From DATEOR01 sp046733475 (GTDB taxonomy: Bacteria; Actinomycetota; Thermoleophilia; Gaiellales; Gaiellaceae), in contig JBKPPF010000024.1 in the NCBI GenBank assembly GCA_046733475.1, forward strand, positions 22,089-86,088: a DNA stretch of 64,000 nucleotides, written 5' to 3'. How positions within the stretch are numbered: position 1 is the first letter of the stretch; each line of letters starts with the position of its first letter. A program made the position numbers and the translations under genes. Positions 32,741-41,755 of the stretch are shown in pieces. Below the pieces are notes generated by a model. It was not told where the DNA came from and searched no databases. It saw only the letters and a program-made list of their open reading frames with translations.

Positions 32741-33955
32741 CTATAGGGGCACCGTGTCCGCAAGCAGGTAGGCGCAGAGCCCGAGGGCAACCAGGCGCGC
32801 GGCCCGGTCCTCCTCCACCGCGGCGAGCGGTACCGCCCACACGGCGTACCAGGCAATCAGCCAGGGCGTCGTCAGGAGAACGAGATCGGCGCAGAGCGCG
32901 AGCCGGGCGCGCCCCCGCCATGCCTGCCGCAGAAGCCACAGGTAGCCCAGCGCGAAAAGGGCGATGAAGACGCCGACGGCCACGTCGTGTGGGATGCCCA
33001 GGGAAGACAGCCTGGACGGGAGGCTGTAGCGCGCCCCCTCGCGGAGATTCTTCTCCAGAGGGCCGAACGCCTCGAGCCAACCGGTCCCGTACCGCCAGCT
33101 TGCGAGGGCCGCGACGACCACCGCCCCTGCGGCGAAGCCGAGGTGCCCGACGCGCCGGCCCTGGGCGCGCGCCTCGAGGGCGCGGAGCGGCAGGAAGACG
33201 ACGGCCACCCACTTGATCGCGATCGCGGCGACCCACCCCGCGCCCGCCCAGTGCCGCTTCCCGGCGGCGCCGAACGCGAGGGCGCTGAGGACGAGCGCCA
33301 TCATCCACGCATCGTTGTGCCCTCCACCGGCGAAATGGACGGCCAGGAGCGGGTTCCAGCCGACGAAGGCAGCGGCGAATGCGCGCTCCCGCCCCAGGAA
33401 CGCGGCCAGCCCCGTGAGCGCAAGCATGGCCAGGGCGCCCAGAGTTTTATAGAGCCACGCCGCGGCGCCGGGCGAATCTTTCACGACCGCCGCATGACCT
33501 TCGGAAACCAGCGTGAACACGGGCCCGTAGACCGTCGTCGTGTGCCGCCAGTTCGCTCCCATGCGCGCGTAGGCGGGGTCATCCGGGAACGCGGACGGCT
33601 CGTCCGAGTAGGGGTTGCCTCCGTGCACGGCCCCGATTCGGCCGTAGTCCCAGTACGTGTAGGCGTCCGTCGAGAGGAGGAGCGGCGACACGAGTGGCGC
33701 GAGCTGGACCGCGGCGGCGACGGCGAGCACCGGGACAAGAGCAGGAGCTCCGCTCCGGAGGAGGAGAAGCGCGGCGAGATACGCGAGAAAGGCCGCGGAG
33801 AGGAAACCGAGGAAGAGCCAGGACCACCGAGTGACCCCTTCGGAGTGGTCGGGCGTGAGGAGGGAATCGCCCGGCCAGGCGCAGGCGAGGGCCGCGGCGA
33901 GAAGGAGCAGGCAGGCACAACCGGCGGCCAAGGCCGCCCTCCCGCCTCGTCTCAA
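32741..33955 (-). CDS. Multi-spanning GT-C type glycosyltransferase
   Basis: 404 residues with about ten membrane segments. The first outer loop carries LLSTDAYTYWDYGRIGAVHGGNPY, where the acidic residue fits the catalytic Asp of GT-C polyprenyl-phosphate-sugar-dependent transferases, followed by VYGPVF; later FVGWNPLLAVHFAGGGHND fits actinobacterial mannosyltransferases of the MptA/MptB/DUF2029 kind. It probably extends a cell-envelope glycan. The start is TTG, in a TTGA overlap with the PBP stop; no better start exists. Confidence 0.72.
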   Translation of the reverse strand: MRRGGRAALAAGCACLLLLAAALACAWPGDSLLTPDHSEGVTRWSWLFLGFLSAAFLAYLAALLLLRSGAPALVPVLAVAAAVQLAPLVSPLLLSTDAYTYWDYGRIGAVHGGNPYSDEPSAFPDDPAYARMGANWRHTTTVYGPVFTLVSEGHAAVVKDSPGAAAWLYKTLGALAMLALTGLAAFLGRERAFAAAFVGWNPLLAVHFAGGGHNDAWMMALVLSALAFGAAGKRHWAGAGWVAAIAIKWVAVVFLPLRALEARAQGRRVGHLGFAAGAVVVAALASWRYGTGWLEAFGPLEKNLREGARYSLPSRLSSLGIPHDVAVGVFIALFALGYLWLLRQAWRGRARLALCADLVLLTTPWLIAWYAVWAVPLAAVEEDRAARLVALGLCAYLLADTVPL

Positions 33956-36093
33956 CCGGTGTCGGTGCCGACGGTCACGGTCGTGCTGCCTCCGTCGCCG
34001 TTCCCGTTGCCGTTCCCATCGCCCCCACCGTTTGTCTGTCCGTTGCCGTTGCCCTTGTCCTCCCCCGAGTCCGAGGTGCTAGACGGCGGCGGAGCAACCG
34101 GTGCAACGTACTCGTACTGGCCGTGGAACGGCTGCCACACGACAGGGTCGCTCGGGAGCGGCCAGTCCGCGGGCGGATTGTTCGCGAACGCCCCGACCAT
34201 GAAGAGACGCCAGATCGTGGCCGGGAAGGTCCCGCCGGCGACCCGGATCCCGTGCACCGCCGTCATCGGGATCTTCGCGTTGGGATAGCCGACCCAGACG
34301 ACCGTGGACGCCGTCGTCGTGATCCCGGCAAACCACGCGTCTCCGAAGTCGTCCGTCGTCCCCGTCTTGCCTCCCGCCACGAAGCCCGGGTTGGCGCCGA
34401 CCCCGGTTCCCGCCTGGATGTTCATCTTCAGGATGCGAGCCACCTGGTAGGCGACGCCATCTGAAAACACGCGCTTCTGCTTGACGCGGCCCCAACCGGC
34501 TCCGCGGTCGACCTCGCCGCTCGGGAGAATGACCTTCCGGATCGCCATCGGCTCCGAGTAGATCCCGCCGGCCGCGATCGTCGCGTAGGCGGAGGCCATC
34601 TCGAGCACGCCGACCGAGTTCGAGCCGAGGCCGATCGAGGCGACCGGCTCGAGCTTCGTCTTGATCCCCATCTGGTGCGCCAGGGTGACGATCTTTTCCG
34701 GCCCGAGATCAAGGGTCAGGCGTGCGTAGACGCTGTTGTCCGAGCGGAGGGTGGATTGAGTGATCGACGACGGGCCGTAGAAGCTTCCGTCGTACGTGCT
34801 CACGTCCCAGGCCTCGCTGGACGGATCCGGCTGCCAGTGGAACGGCGCGGACATGTAAATCGTCGTGTCCGGGTTGATGCCTTCCCTGATCGCCTCGGTC
34901 AGCACGAACGTCTTGAAGGAGGAGCCGGCCTGGCGGCGCCCCTGCGCGGCGAGGTTGAACTGGTTGTTCTTCTTGCCCGGGATCACGGCCGTCATCGCCC
35001 GGATGGCGCCGTTCTTCGGGTTGATCGAGACGAGCGCGGAGGCCGGGTCGGTCTTGAGGTTCAGCGTGCTCTGCATCGCCTGGATGGCGAGCTTCTGGAA
35101 CCTCGGGACGATCGTCGTGTAGACCTTGAGGCCGCCGCCGCGCACGGTGTTGGCTCCGTACTTGGCGATCAGCTGCTCACGTACGTAGCTGAAGAAGTAC
35201 GGCTCCCGGATCCGCGTGTAGAGGTGCCCCGCGTGCAGCTTGAGTGGAGCGGAGACCGCCTTTCGATACTGCTCGGCCGTGATGTCGCCGGCCGAGTACA
35301 TGGCGCCGAGAACCTCGTTCCGCCGCGAGACCGCCTCAGCGGGACGCTGGAACGGGTCATAGAGCGACGGCGCCTGCGGCAGCCCCGCGATCAAGGCCGC
35401 CTGCACGAGGTTCAGGTCGGCGGCGTGCTTGGAGAAGTACGTCTGCGCCGCGGCCTCGACGCCGTAGGCGTGGTTCCCGAAGTAGACCTGGTTCAGGTAA
35501 CTCGCGAGGATCCAGTCCTTCGTGTGCACGTCCTCGAGCTTCTGGGCGAGACACGCCTCCTTGATCTTGCGGTCGAGGGAGACCTCCTTGCCGATGTAGA
35601 GGTTGCGGACGAGCTGCTGCGTGATCGTGGAGCCGCCCTGGACGATGTGGCCGCTCTTCACGTTCTCGACAGCGGCGCGGACGACGCCCTCCCAGTCGAT
35701 CCCGCCGTGCTCGTAGAAGCGGCGATCCTCGACGTCGACGGTCGCATTCGTAATCCAGTGAGACATGTTGTCGAGACCGACCGGCTGGCGGTTCCGCTCC
35801 GCGGGGATCGCGCCGAGCACGGTTCCGTCGGCCGCGTAGACGAAGGAGTTCGCGCCGATCGCGACGGGCTTCAACGAGTTCAGGTCGCAGTTGTTCAGGA
35901 TTCCGGCCGCGCCCGTGACCGTCGCAGCCACGAAGGTCGCGACGGTTCCGAGGACGACGGCGAGCGCGAGGAAAACGGCGAAACGCCGCGACGTGACCTT
36001 CTCGCGCTTCCGCCTTTGCCTTCGCCGGCGGCGCCTGTGGGCCGGATAGAGCGGCCCGTTCCCGTTCCGCTTGCCGTTTCCGTTCGTCGCCAT
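33952..36093 (-). CDS. Bifunctional penicillin-binding protein (class A, PBP1)
   Basis: 713 residues. An Asn/Gly-rich start, an Arg/Lys block (about 21-36), one TM (about 43-66), a GT51 transglycosylase domain with DVEDRRFYEHGGID and GGSTITQQLVRNLY, and a transpeptidase domain with SxxK in GSSFK (near 390), the SDN motif in LRSDNSVY, and KTGT near 574. It polymerises and crosslinks peptidoglycan. The C-terminus is a low-complexity Gly/Asn/Asp tail. It starts in a TGATG overlap with the mscS stop. Confidence 0.93.
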   Translation of the reverse strand: MATNGNGKRNGNGPLYPAHRRRRRRQRRKREKVTSRRFAVFLALAVVLGTVATFVAATVTGAAGILNNCDLNSLKPVAIGANSFVYAADGTVLGAIPAERNRQPVGLDNMSHWITNATVDVEDRRFYEHGGIDWEGVVRAAVENVKSGHIVQGGSTITQQLVRNLYIGKEVSLDRKIKEACLAQKLEDVHTKDWILASYLNQVYFGNHAYGVEAAAQTYFSKHAADLNLVQAALIAGLPQAPSLYDPFQRPAEAVSRRNEVLGAMYSAGDITAEQYRKAVSAPLKLHAGHLYTRIREPYFFSYVREQLIAKYGANTVRGGGLKVYTTIVPRFQKLAIQAMQSTLNLKTDPASALVSINPKNGAIRAMTAVIPGKKNNQFNLAAQGRRQAGSSFKTFVLTEAIREGINPDTTIYMSAPFHWQPDPSSEAWDVSTYDGSFYGPSSITQSTLRSDNSVYARLTLDLGPEKIVTLAHQMGIKTKLEPVASIGLGSNSVGVLEMASAYATIAAGGIYSEPMAIRKVILPSGEVDRGAGWGRVKQKRVFSDGVAYQVARILKMNIQAGTGVGANPGFVAGGKTGTTDDFGDAWFAGITTTASTVVWVGYPNAKIPMTAVHGIRVAGGTFPATIWRLFMVGAFANNPPADWPLPSDPVVWQPFHGQYEYVAPVAPPPSSTSDSGEDKGNGNGQTNGGGDGNGNGNGDGGSTTVTVGTDTG

Positions 36094-36845
36094 CAGGCGT
36101 AGATCCCCTCGGCGAGGAGCCGCTTGTAGGCGCCGGTGCGCAGGCCGGCGGCGAGCTTCGCGGCCTGGCCCACGCTGCGCGCCCACGCCTCGACCGTGAA
36201 GATGGCCGCGGTGGCGTCGACTTGGCTCAAGGTCGCTACTGGGTTCTTGTCAGGCATGGCTTCCGGTGCGCGCCGCGCCTCCTCGACGAGGATGTCGCGT
36301 ACTCGCTCGAAGTCGCTTCCAACCGGGACGCCGATCGTGATCTGGGCTCGGTGCTCGAAGCTCTGCAGCGTCGCGTTCCGAATGGTATCTGAGGCCATGC
36401 GCGTGTTCGGCACGTAGAAGCGCGCGCCGTCGGCGGTGCGAAGGAGCGTGTAGATGAGCCCGATCTCCTCGACCGTTCCGGCCGCCGAGCCGACCTCGAC
36501 CTGGTCGCCGAGGCGAAGCGGCTGGGTGAAGGCGATGAGGATGCCTGCAATCGCATTCGAAAGCGTCGACTGGGCGGCGAAGCCGAGAATGAGCGCGATC
36601 ACGGCCGAAGACGCGAGGATCGAGCCCGCCACCGCCTGCACCTCGGGAATCACGAGAAGCGCCGAGAGAACACCGACGATGACGACGCCGACCACGACCG
36701 TGCGGCGGATTACGCTGTAGCGCGTCATCACGCGCGGGCTCAGCTTGAGGCGGCGGACAAGCCACCGGTCGACGAGCTTTGCCACGACAACCGTGATCAG
36801 GACGACGACGCCCGCCGTCAGCAGGTGCTGCCAGAAATCGCTCAC
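36093..36845 (-). CDS. MscS-family mechanosensitive channel
   Basis: 250 residues. Three hydrophobic segments, the third being the pore helix with alternating Gly/Ala (AVAGSILASSAVIALILGFAAQSTLSNAIAG, read in two parts near 75-105), then the beta domain with LRLGDQVEVGSAAGTVEEIGLIYTLL and FYVPNTRMAS. It releases solutes under hypo-osmotic shock. It is close to MscS in size. GTG start 12 bases after DUF2203, and translationally coupled to the PBP. Confidence 0.9.
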   Translation of the reverse strand: MSDFWQHLLTAGVVVLITVVVAKLVDRWLVRRLKLSPRVMTRYSVIRRTVVVGVVIVGVLSALLVIPEVQAVAGSILASSAVIALILGFAAQSTLSNAIAGILIAFTQPLRLGDQVEVGSAAGTVEEIGLIYTLLRTADGARFYVPNTRMASDTIRNATLQSFEHRAQITIGVPVGSDFERVRDILVEEARRAPEAMPDKNPVATLSQVDATAAIFTVEAWARSVGQAAKLAAGLRTGAYKRLLAEGIYA

Positions 36846-36857
36846 GAACGGGAATTC

Positions 36858-37262
36858 TCAGAACGGAAGCGGCTTCCTGCCCGCGAAGCCCTCTTCGAGG
36901 CCGTGCCAGAAAGCCACCCGGTCCTCTCCGAGATGCCAGCAGAGCAGCACGAGATCGCCGCTTTCGGGATGGCGGGCCGGGAAGTCGACGAGCCCGCGGT
37001 CGAGGTCCTTCACCTGCACGCCGGCCGTTTCGAGCTCGGCAACGAGAAGCCCGATCTCGTTCGCGACCTCCTCCACGGTGGTCTGGACGTCCTGCGCGCG
37101 AGCCGGATCGAGCCCGCCGCCGTTCCCGGCTACCTTTCGCTTGAGGCCGGCGAGGCGCCGCCCCTCGGCGACGAAGCGGCCACGCGCTGCAACGAGCTGT
37201 TCGACGAGCGGTGCCACGACGGCCAGCGCGTCGTTCGCCTCCTGCTCGCTGAAGAACCGCAT
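36858..37262 (-). CDS. DUF2203 family protein
   Basis: 134 residues, largely alpha-helical. The family pattern is clear: FFSEQEANDALAVVAPLVEQL at the N-terminus, VEEVANEIGLLVAELE, GVQVKDLDRGLVDFPA, and the C-terminal LCWHLGEDRVAFWHGLEEGFAGRKPL. Conserved Trp, His and acidic residues at the end suggest a ligand site, but the function is unknown. It heads a minus-strand operon with mscS and the PBP. Its ATG is only 12 bases from the divergent lipoprotein start. Confidence 0.85.
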   Translation of the reverse strand: MRFFSEQEANDALAVVAPLVEQLVAARGRFVAEGRRLAGLKRKVAGNGGGLDPARAQDVQTTVEEVANEIGLLVAELETAGVQVKDLDRGLVDFPARHPESGDLVLLCWHLGEDRVAFWHGLEEGFAGRKPLPF

Positions 37263-37274
37263 ACATGTTGAATA

Positions 37275-38192
37275 GTGCCGGTCGTGCGTTTCCCCCGGTT
37301 CCTGCCCTGCGCCCTTCTTCTCGCCGCTCTGGCCAGCGCGGGCTGCGGCGAGCGCGGCGAGCCCCTCGGCACGTTGGCGCAGCCGTATCCGGTCACCGTC
37401 CAGGGTGCGGGTGACCAGCCGACGGTTCTCGACAAGCAGGCGCAGCGGATCGTGGCGCTCGATCCCGGCTCGGCCGAGCTGATCGCCGCCCTCGGCGCCG
37501 GCGACCGGCTCGTCGGCGTGCCCACCGGAGTCAAGGCCCCGCAGGCGCATGCGCCGAAGGTCGTCAGCCGGACCGGCACGATCGACGTCGACCAAACGAT
37601 CGGCCTCAAGCCGGACCTCCTCGTGGCGACGCAGACGGCCGACCAGCTCGACGTCGCCCGGATCCAGAGAGCAGCCCACGCAGCCGTCTACATCCAGCCA
37701 GCCGCCTCCCTGCTGAACGTCGAGCAGGGCGCGATCGACCTCGGCTTTCTCGTCGGCGAGGCTTCGGAGGCGCGAAAGCTCGTCGGGAGAATCCAGCAGG
37801 ATGTCGCCACCATCCAGCAGAAGCTCGCCGATGTGCCGCCGGTCTCCGTCTTCGTGGACACTGGCTTCTTCATCACCGTCTCGGACCGCTCGCTCCTGGG
37901 AGATCTCGTGAAGCGCGCCAAGGGAACGAGCGTCGCCGGCGCGAGTCCCGGGCCGGGCCCGTTCCCGCTCGCCGATCTCCGGGAGGCGAACCCCGAGGTC
38001 TTCCTCGCCACCTCCGACAGCGACACGACGCTCGAGTCGCTCCGTGCGAACCCGGTTACCTCCCACCTCGACGCGGTGCGCAAGAAGCGCGTGGTCGTCG
38101 TCCCGGTCGAGCTCGTCAATCGCGCGGGCCCCCGGGTCGCCCAGGGGCTCGAGGCGATCGCCCGGGCGCTTCACCCGAATGCCTTCCAGTAG
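37275..38192 (+). CDS. BtuF-like periplasmic-binding lipoprotein
   Basis: 305 residues. A lipoprotein signal peptide with lipobox ASAGC (cleavage before Cys24), then the class III binding-protein fold (TroA-like): QRIVALDPGSAELIAALGAGDRLVGVP, LKPDLLVAT, a long backbone helix around 150-185, and a second lobe with VFVDTGFF, NPEVFLATSDSD and VPVELVNRAGPRVAQGLEAIA. Such proteins bind cobalamin, heme or siderophores; no permease or ATPase gene is adjacent. GTG start; the lobes and lipobox support it. Confidence 0.85.
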   Translation: MPVVRFPRFLPCALLLAALASAGCGERGEPLGTLAQPYPVTVQGAGDQPTVLDKQAQRIVALDPGSAELIAALGAGDRLVGVPTGVKAPQAHAPKVVSRTGTIDVDQTIGLKPDLLVATQTADQLDVARIQRAAHAAVYIQPAASLLNVEQGAIDLGFLVGEASEARKLVGRIQQDVATIQQKLADVPPVSVFVDTGFFITVSDRSLLGDLVKRAKGTSVAGASPGPGPFPLADLREANPEVFLATSDSDTTLESLRANPVTSHLDAVRKKRVVVVPVELVNRAGPRVAQGLEAIARALHPNAFQ

Positions 38193-38823
38193 CGGGGCGA
38201 TCGTCGACGCGGTCACGATCGACGCGTTCGGCACGCTCGTCGAGCTCGAGAACCCGGCCGGCCGTCTGCAGGCCGCCCTCGCAGAGCGCGGCCTGCAGCG
38301 GGGCGAGAAGCCCGTCGCGGCGGCCTTCGCTGCCGAGGTCGAGTACTACCTCGTCCACAAGGCGGAAGGAAGGGACGACGCCACGCTGCTCGACCTGCGG
38401 AACCGCTGCGCCGGCATCTTCTTGCAGGGCGTCGCGCCCGAGCTCGACCCGGAGGAGTTCGCGCCGGCGTTCGTCGGCGCGCTCGTCTTCCGCCCGCTCG
38501 ACGGCGTGCTGGAGGCGCTTCGTCGGCTGCGGCGGGGAGGGCTCGAGCTCGCCTGCGTGACGAACTGGGACGCAGGCATCGGCGAGCAGCTCGAGCGGGC
38601 AGGGCTTGCCCCGTATCTCTCCGCGATCGTCAGCTCCGCCGAGACCGGCGCCGAGAAACCGGATCCCCGCATGTTCGAGGAGGCGCTGAAGCGGGTCGGC
38701 GTGCAGCCCGAACGGGCGATCCACATCGGAGACGACGAAGCCGACCAGGCCGGCGCTCTCGCCGCCGGCCTCGGCTTCGAGCCTCCCCCGCTCGCTACGC
38801 TCCCCGCACGGCTGGGCCTATGA
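38179..38823 (+). CDS. HAD-superfamily hydrolase
   Basis: 214 residues. Haloacid-dehalogenase fold: motif I TIDAFGTLVEL near 13-23 (DxxGT, with Ala at the second position of the usual DxDGT), motif II VTNWD, motif III Lys in AEKPDPRMFEEAL, and motif IV HIGDDEADQAGA. The wording is like HAD subfamily IA proteins such as phosphoglycolate-phosphatase or DUF-type HADs. Substrate unknown. The ATG at 38179 overlaps the lipoprotein stop by 14 bases; the end overlaps the PLP gene by ATGA. Confidence 0.82.
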   Translation: MPSSSGAIVDAVTIDAFGTLVELENPAGRLQAALAERGLQRGEKPVAAAFAAEVEYYLVHKAEGRDDATLLDLRNRCAGIFLQGVAPELDPEEFAPAFVGALVFRPLDGVLEALRRLRRGGLELACVTNWDAGIGEQLERAGLAPYLSAIVSSAETGAEKPDPRMFEEALKRVGVQPERAIHIGDDEADQAGALAAGLGFEPPPLATLPARLGL

Positions 38824-39977
38824 AGAACCGCGGCTTCTCAACGCGCGCGATTCACGGTCGCGCGCTTCCCGACGCTCCAGGCGAACCCGTCGTGCAGCCC
38901 ATCGTCACGGCCACGACGTTCTCCTTCGACGACGCCGCCACCTTCGGGCGCGTGATGAGCGAAGAGGAGTACGGCTTCCTCTACTCGCGCCTCCGCAACC
39001 CGACCGTCGAGGAGCTGAACGGCGTGCTCGCCGACCTCGAGGGCGCTGAGGCCGCGCAGGCCTTCGGCTCCGGGATGGCCGCCATCTCGGCGGCGCTCAT
39101 GACGACGCTTCAGCCCGGGGACACCCTGCTCTGCGCCAAACAGCTCTATGGCGCCACGTACGCCCTCGCGGAGCAGCGCCTCAAGCCGCTGGGAGTCGAG
39201 GTCGTCCATCTCGACGTCACCGACCACGAGGCCTGGCAGCGTCCCGCCGAGGTGCGCTACGTCGAGACGATGTCGAACCCCGGTCTCCCCGTCGCCGACC
39301 TCGAGGCAATCGCCGCGACGAAAGGTGACGGGCTCATGATCGTGGACAACACCTTCGTCTCACCGGCCCTCTGCCGGCCGCTCGAGCTCGGCGCCGACAT
39401 CGTGTGCGAATCGGCGACGAAGTATCTGAACGGCCACCACGACGTGACCGCGGGGGTCTTCGCCGGAAGCGCCGAGGCGGTAGCGCGGGCGCGCGCGTGG
39501 CAGATCGACACCGGCGCGGTGCTCGACGCCTTCCCCGCCTACCTCCTCCGTCGAGGCCTGAAGACGCTGGCGCTCCGCATGGAGCGCCACTGCGCGAACG
39601 CGCTGACCGTAGCCCGCTTCCTCGAAGGCCACCCCCGGACCAAGCGCGTCTACCACGCCGGGCTCGAGAGCTATCCCCAACACGAGCTGGCGAAGCGCCA
39701 GCTTGCGGGCTCTGGCGGGATGCTCGCCGCGGAGCTCGACGGGGGCCGCGAAGCAGGCGAGGCGTTCATGAACGGCCTCGAGCTCTGCAAGCGGGCGACC
39801 AGCCTCGGCGGTGTGGACACCGTCGTCTCGCACCCGGCTTCGACGAGCCATCGGCAGTTCTCCGAGGAGCAGCTCGCGGCCGCAGGGATAACGCCTGGGC
39901 TTCTGCGCGTGTCCCTAGGGTGTGAGGATGCAGACGACATCGTCGCCGACTTCGGCAACGCCCTCGACCGACTATAG
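38820..39977 (+). CDS. Cys/Met metabolism PLP-dependent enzyme (cystathionine/methionine gamma-lyase type)
   Basis: 385 residues. A fold-type I PLP enzyme of the trans-sulfuration family: FGSGMAAISAALM, QLYGATYALAEQ, VDNTFVSPALCRPLELGADIV, and the PLP lysine in ESATKYLNGHHD near residue 200. The C-terminus has the family SLGGVDTVVSHPASTSHRQ and GLLRVSLGCED. It could be a cystathionine gamma-synthase, gamma-lyase or methionine gamma-lyase; sequence alone does not decide. It is coupled to the HAD gene (ATGA) and overlaps the CPBP gene by 50 bases. Confidence 0.85.
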   Translation: MKNRGFSTRAIHGRALPDAPGEPVVQPIVTATTFSFDDAATFGRVMSEEEYGFLYSRLRNPTVEELNGVLADLEGAEAAQAFGSGMAAISAALMTTLQPGDTLLCAKQLYGATYALAEQRLKPLGVEVVHLDVTDHEAWQRPAEVRYVETMSNPGLPVADLEAIAATKGDGLMIVDNTFVSPALCRPLELGADIVCESATKYLNGHHDVTAGVFAGSAEAVARARAWQIDTGAVLDAFPAYLLRRGLKTLALRMERHCANALTVARFLEGHPRTKRVYHAGLESYPQHELAKRQLAGSGGMLAAELDGGREAGEAFMNGLELCKRATSLGGVDTVVSHPASTSHRQFSEEQLAAAGITPGLLRVSLGCEDADDIVADFGNALDRL

Positions 39978-40617
39978 GGCTCTCCCGTTCTTCGGATGGT
40001 CGATTCTGGCCGTCCTCTTCATCACGGGGAGCTTCATCGGGCGCGAGAACACGAAGGACGTGTTCTACGAGTACCGCTTCGCACTCGCGACGATCTTCTA
40101 CTACGCCGTACTGGTCGGCCTCACGTTCGCACTCGCCATCCCGTATGCGAGCACTCCCCGCGCTCTCGGCCTGAACCATTTTCGCTGGCGCTGGGTCGGC
40201 ATCGCGGTCGGCCTCATTTTCGGCGTGCTCCTCCTCGGAGTCCTCTTGGAGCCGCTCCTCCACGGCGGCCGCGAGCAGGGACTCGCCCCCGACACGTGGC
40301 AGCCGAAGCACGCGTGGGCCTTCGCGCTGAACGGCATACTCATCAGCACGATCGCGCCCTTTGGGGAGGAGCTCTTCTTCCGCGGGCTCGGCGTCCGCGC
40401 ACTGCAGTTCCTCGGCGGCATGTCGGCGGTGGTCATCACCGGGTTCGTGTTCGGCTTCAGCCATGGGATTCTCGGCGCGCTTCCTCCGCTCGTCCTCTTC
40501 GGCATCGCGCTGGGATGGGTTCGTCTCCGCTCCGACAGCATTTGGCCCGGCGTCTTCGCGCATGGCTTCTACAACGGGCTCGGAATCCTGATCGTCTACC
40601 TGCAGCTGGCGTACTAA
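39928..40617 (+). CDS. CPBP-family intramembrane metalloprotease
   Basis: 229 residues with about seven membrane segments. The three CPBP/Abi motifs are present: EELFFRG (motif 1, EExxxR) near 135, FGFSHG (motif 2, FxxxH) near 163, and FAHGFYNG (motif 3, HxxxN) near 206. Members process membrane-bound substrates or prenylated proteins. The ATG at 39928 is chosen over a GTG six bases upstream because AGGGTGAGG precedes it as a ribosome-binding site. It overlaps the end of the PLP gene. Confidence 0.85.
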   Translation: MQTTSSPTSATPSTDYRALPFFGWSILAVLFITGSFIGRENTKDVFYEYRFALATIFYYAVLVGLTFALAIPYASTPRALGLNHFRWRWVGIAVGLIFGVLLLGVLLEPLLHGGREQGLAPDTWQPKHAWAFALNGILISTIAPFGEELFFRGLGVRALQFLGGMSAVVITGFVFGFSHGILGALPPLVLFGIALGWVRLRSDSIWPGVFAHGFYNGLGILIVYLQLAY

Positions 40618-40642
40618 CCGGGTCGTCTGTCAAATTGGGCCC

Positions 40643-41755
40643 GTGCGCCGGGTTCTCCTCGTCGTCCTCCTCGTCCTCGCAGCACCCTCGACCGCAGGCG
40701 CGACCATCCCGTTCGCCGCCCACCCCTCAGTGCCGCGGTACGGATCGCAGGTGACGCTCAGCGGGACGGCTGCCCCCGGTGACGTCGTCGAGCTCTTCTA
40801 CAACGGGGCTTCGACGGGGCAGACGGCCAACGCGGACCTGACGACGGGTGAGTTCGGCTTCGCCTTTCCGGCCATCCAGCCGGGCGTCTACCACGTCGCA
40901 ACGGCGAGCGACGTCTCCGACCCGGTCGACCTGAAGCTCAAGCCGATCCTCACGAAGCGCATGCGCGGCCTCCACTATCCGGGCAATCGTCTGGTCCTGA
41001 AGGGACGCCTGCGCCCGGCGTCGGCAGGGTCGCTGACCCTCAAGGTCGGCGCACGCGACTGGCACGTCCACGTCAAGCCAGGTGGCCATTACACGGCTGT
41101 CCTCCCGACCGACCGGCTGGGGCGGCACCGCGCGCGGCTCGTCCTCGCGCCGCATGCCGGCTACAAGGGCTTCACCGCGCGGAAGCACTACCGCATCCTC
41201 GCGCCCGCGCTCTCGACCGGCGCGCGCGGGACGGCTGTGCTCGGGCTCGAACGCCGGCTCGCCGCACTCCGCCACATCGTGCGCGGAGGCCCGAACGGCT
41301 ACTACGCCTCCGACACGTACGAGGCCGTGCTCGCGTTTCAGAAGGTGCACGGGATGGCTCGAACGGGCCGGGTGTCACGGGGCGTCTGGCGGGTGCTCGC
41401 GCGGGCGAAGGCTCCCAAGGCGCGCGTTCCCAAGGGGAGCCACGTCGAGGTCTCGAAGACCATGCAGGTCCTTTACGAGGTGCGGAAGGGCAAGGTCGTC
41501 CGCATCACCCACGTCTCCACCGGGGCGACCGGGAACACGCCCGTGGGCAAGTTCCACGTCTACGGCAAGGTCCCGGGACTGAACGGCAGCGGGATGTACT
41601 ACTCGCTCTTCTTCACGGGCGCTTTCGCCATCCACGGCTATCACTCCGTGCCGGCCTACCAGGCAAGTCACGGCTGCGTACGCACCCCGATGTGGTTCGC
41701 GCCCGGTTTCTATGACCGCTGGGCAATCGGCACGACGGTCTATATCTTCGCCTGA
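40643..41755 (+). CDS. L,D-transpeptidase with peptidoglycan-binding domain
   Basis: 370 residues. Signal peptide (about 1-20), two immunoglobulin-like or beta segments, a peptidoglycan-binding helical domain (about 196-255, with RRLAALR and TYEAVLAFQKVHGMARTGRVS), then a YkuD catalytic domain with AIHGYHS and the active-site SHGCVRTP (Cys near 345). It forms 3-3 crosslinks in the cell wall. The GTG at 40643 starts a good signal peptide (RRVLLVVLLVLAAPSTAGA). A weak CAAATT lies six bases upstream. Confidence 0.9.
   Translation: MRRVLLVVLLVLAAPSTAGATIPFAAHPSVPRYGSQVTLSGTAAPGDVVELFYNGASTGQTANADLTTGEFGFAFPAIQPGVYHVATASDVSDPVDLKLKPILTKRMRGLHYPGNRLVLKGRLRPASAGSLTLKVGARDWHVHVKPGGHYTAVLPTDRLGRHRARLVLAPHAGYKGFTARKHYRILAPALSTGARGTAVLGLERRLAALRHIVRGGPNGYYASDTYEAVLAFQKVHGMARTGRVSRGVWRVLARAKAPKARVPKGSHVEVSKTMQVLYEVRKGKVVRITHVSTGATGNTPVGKFHVYGKVPGLNGSGMYYSLFFTGAFAIHGYHSVPAYQASHGCVRTPMWFAPGFYDRWAIGTTVYIFA

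Noticed and set aside
33960..34080. Short GC-rich tandem repeat near the PBP C-terminus
   Set aside because: It is explained by the Gly/Asn/Asp-rich coding tail and is not a separate DNA repeat.
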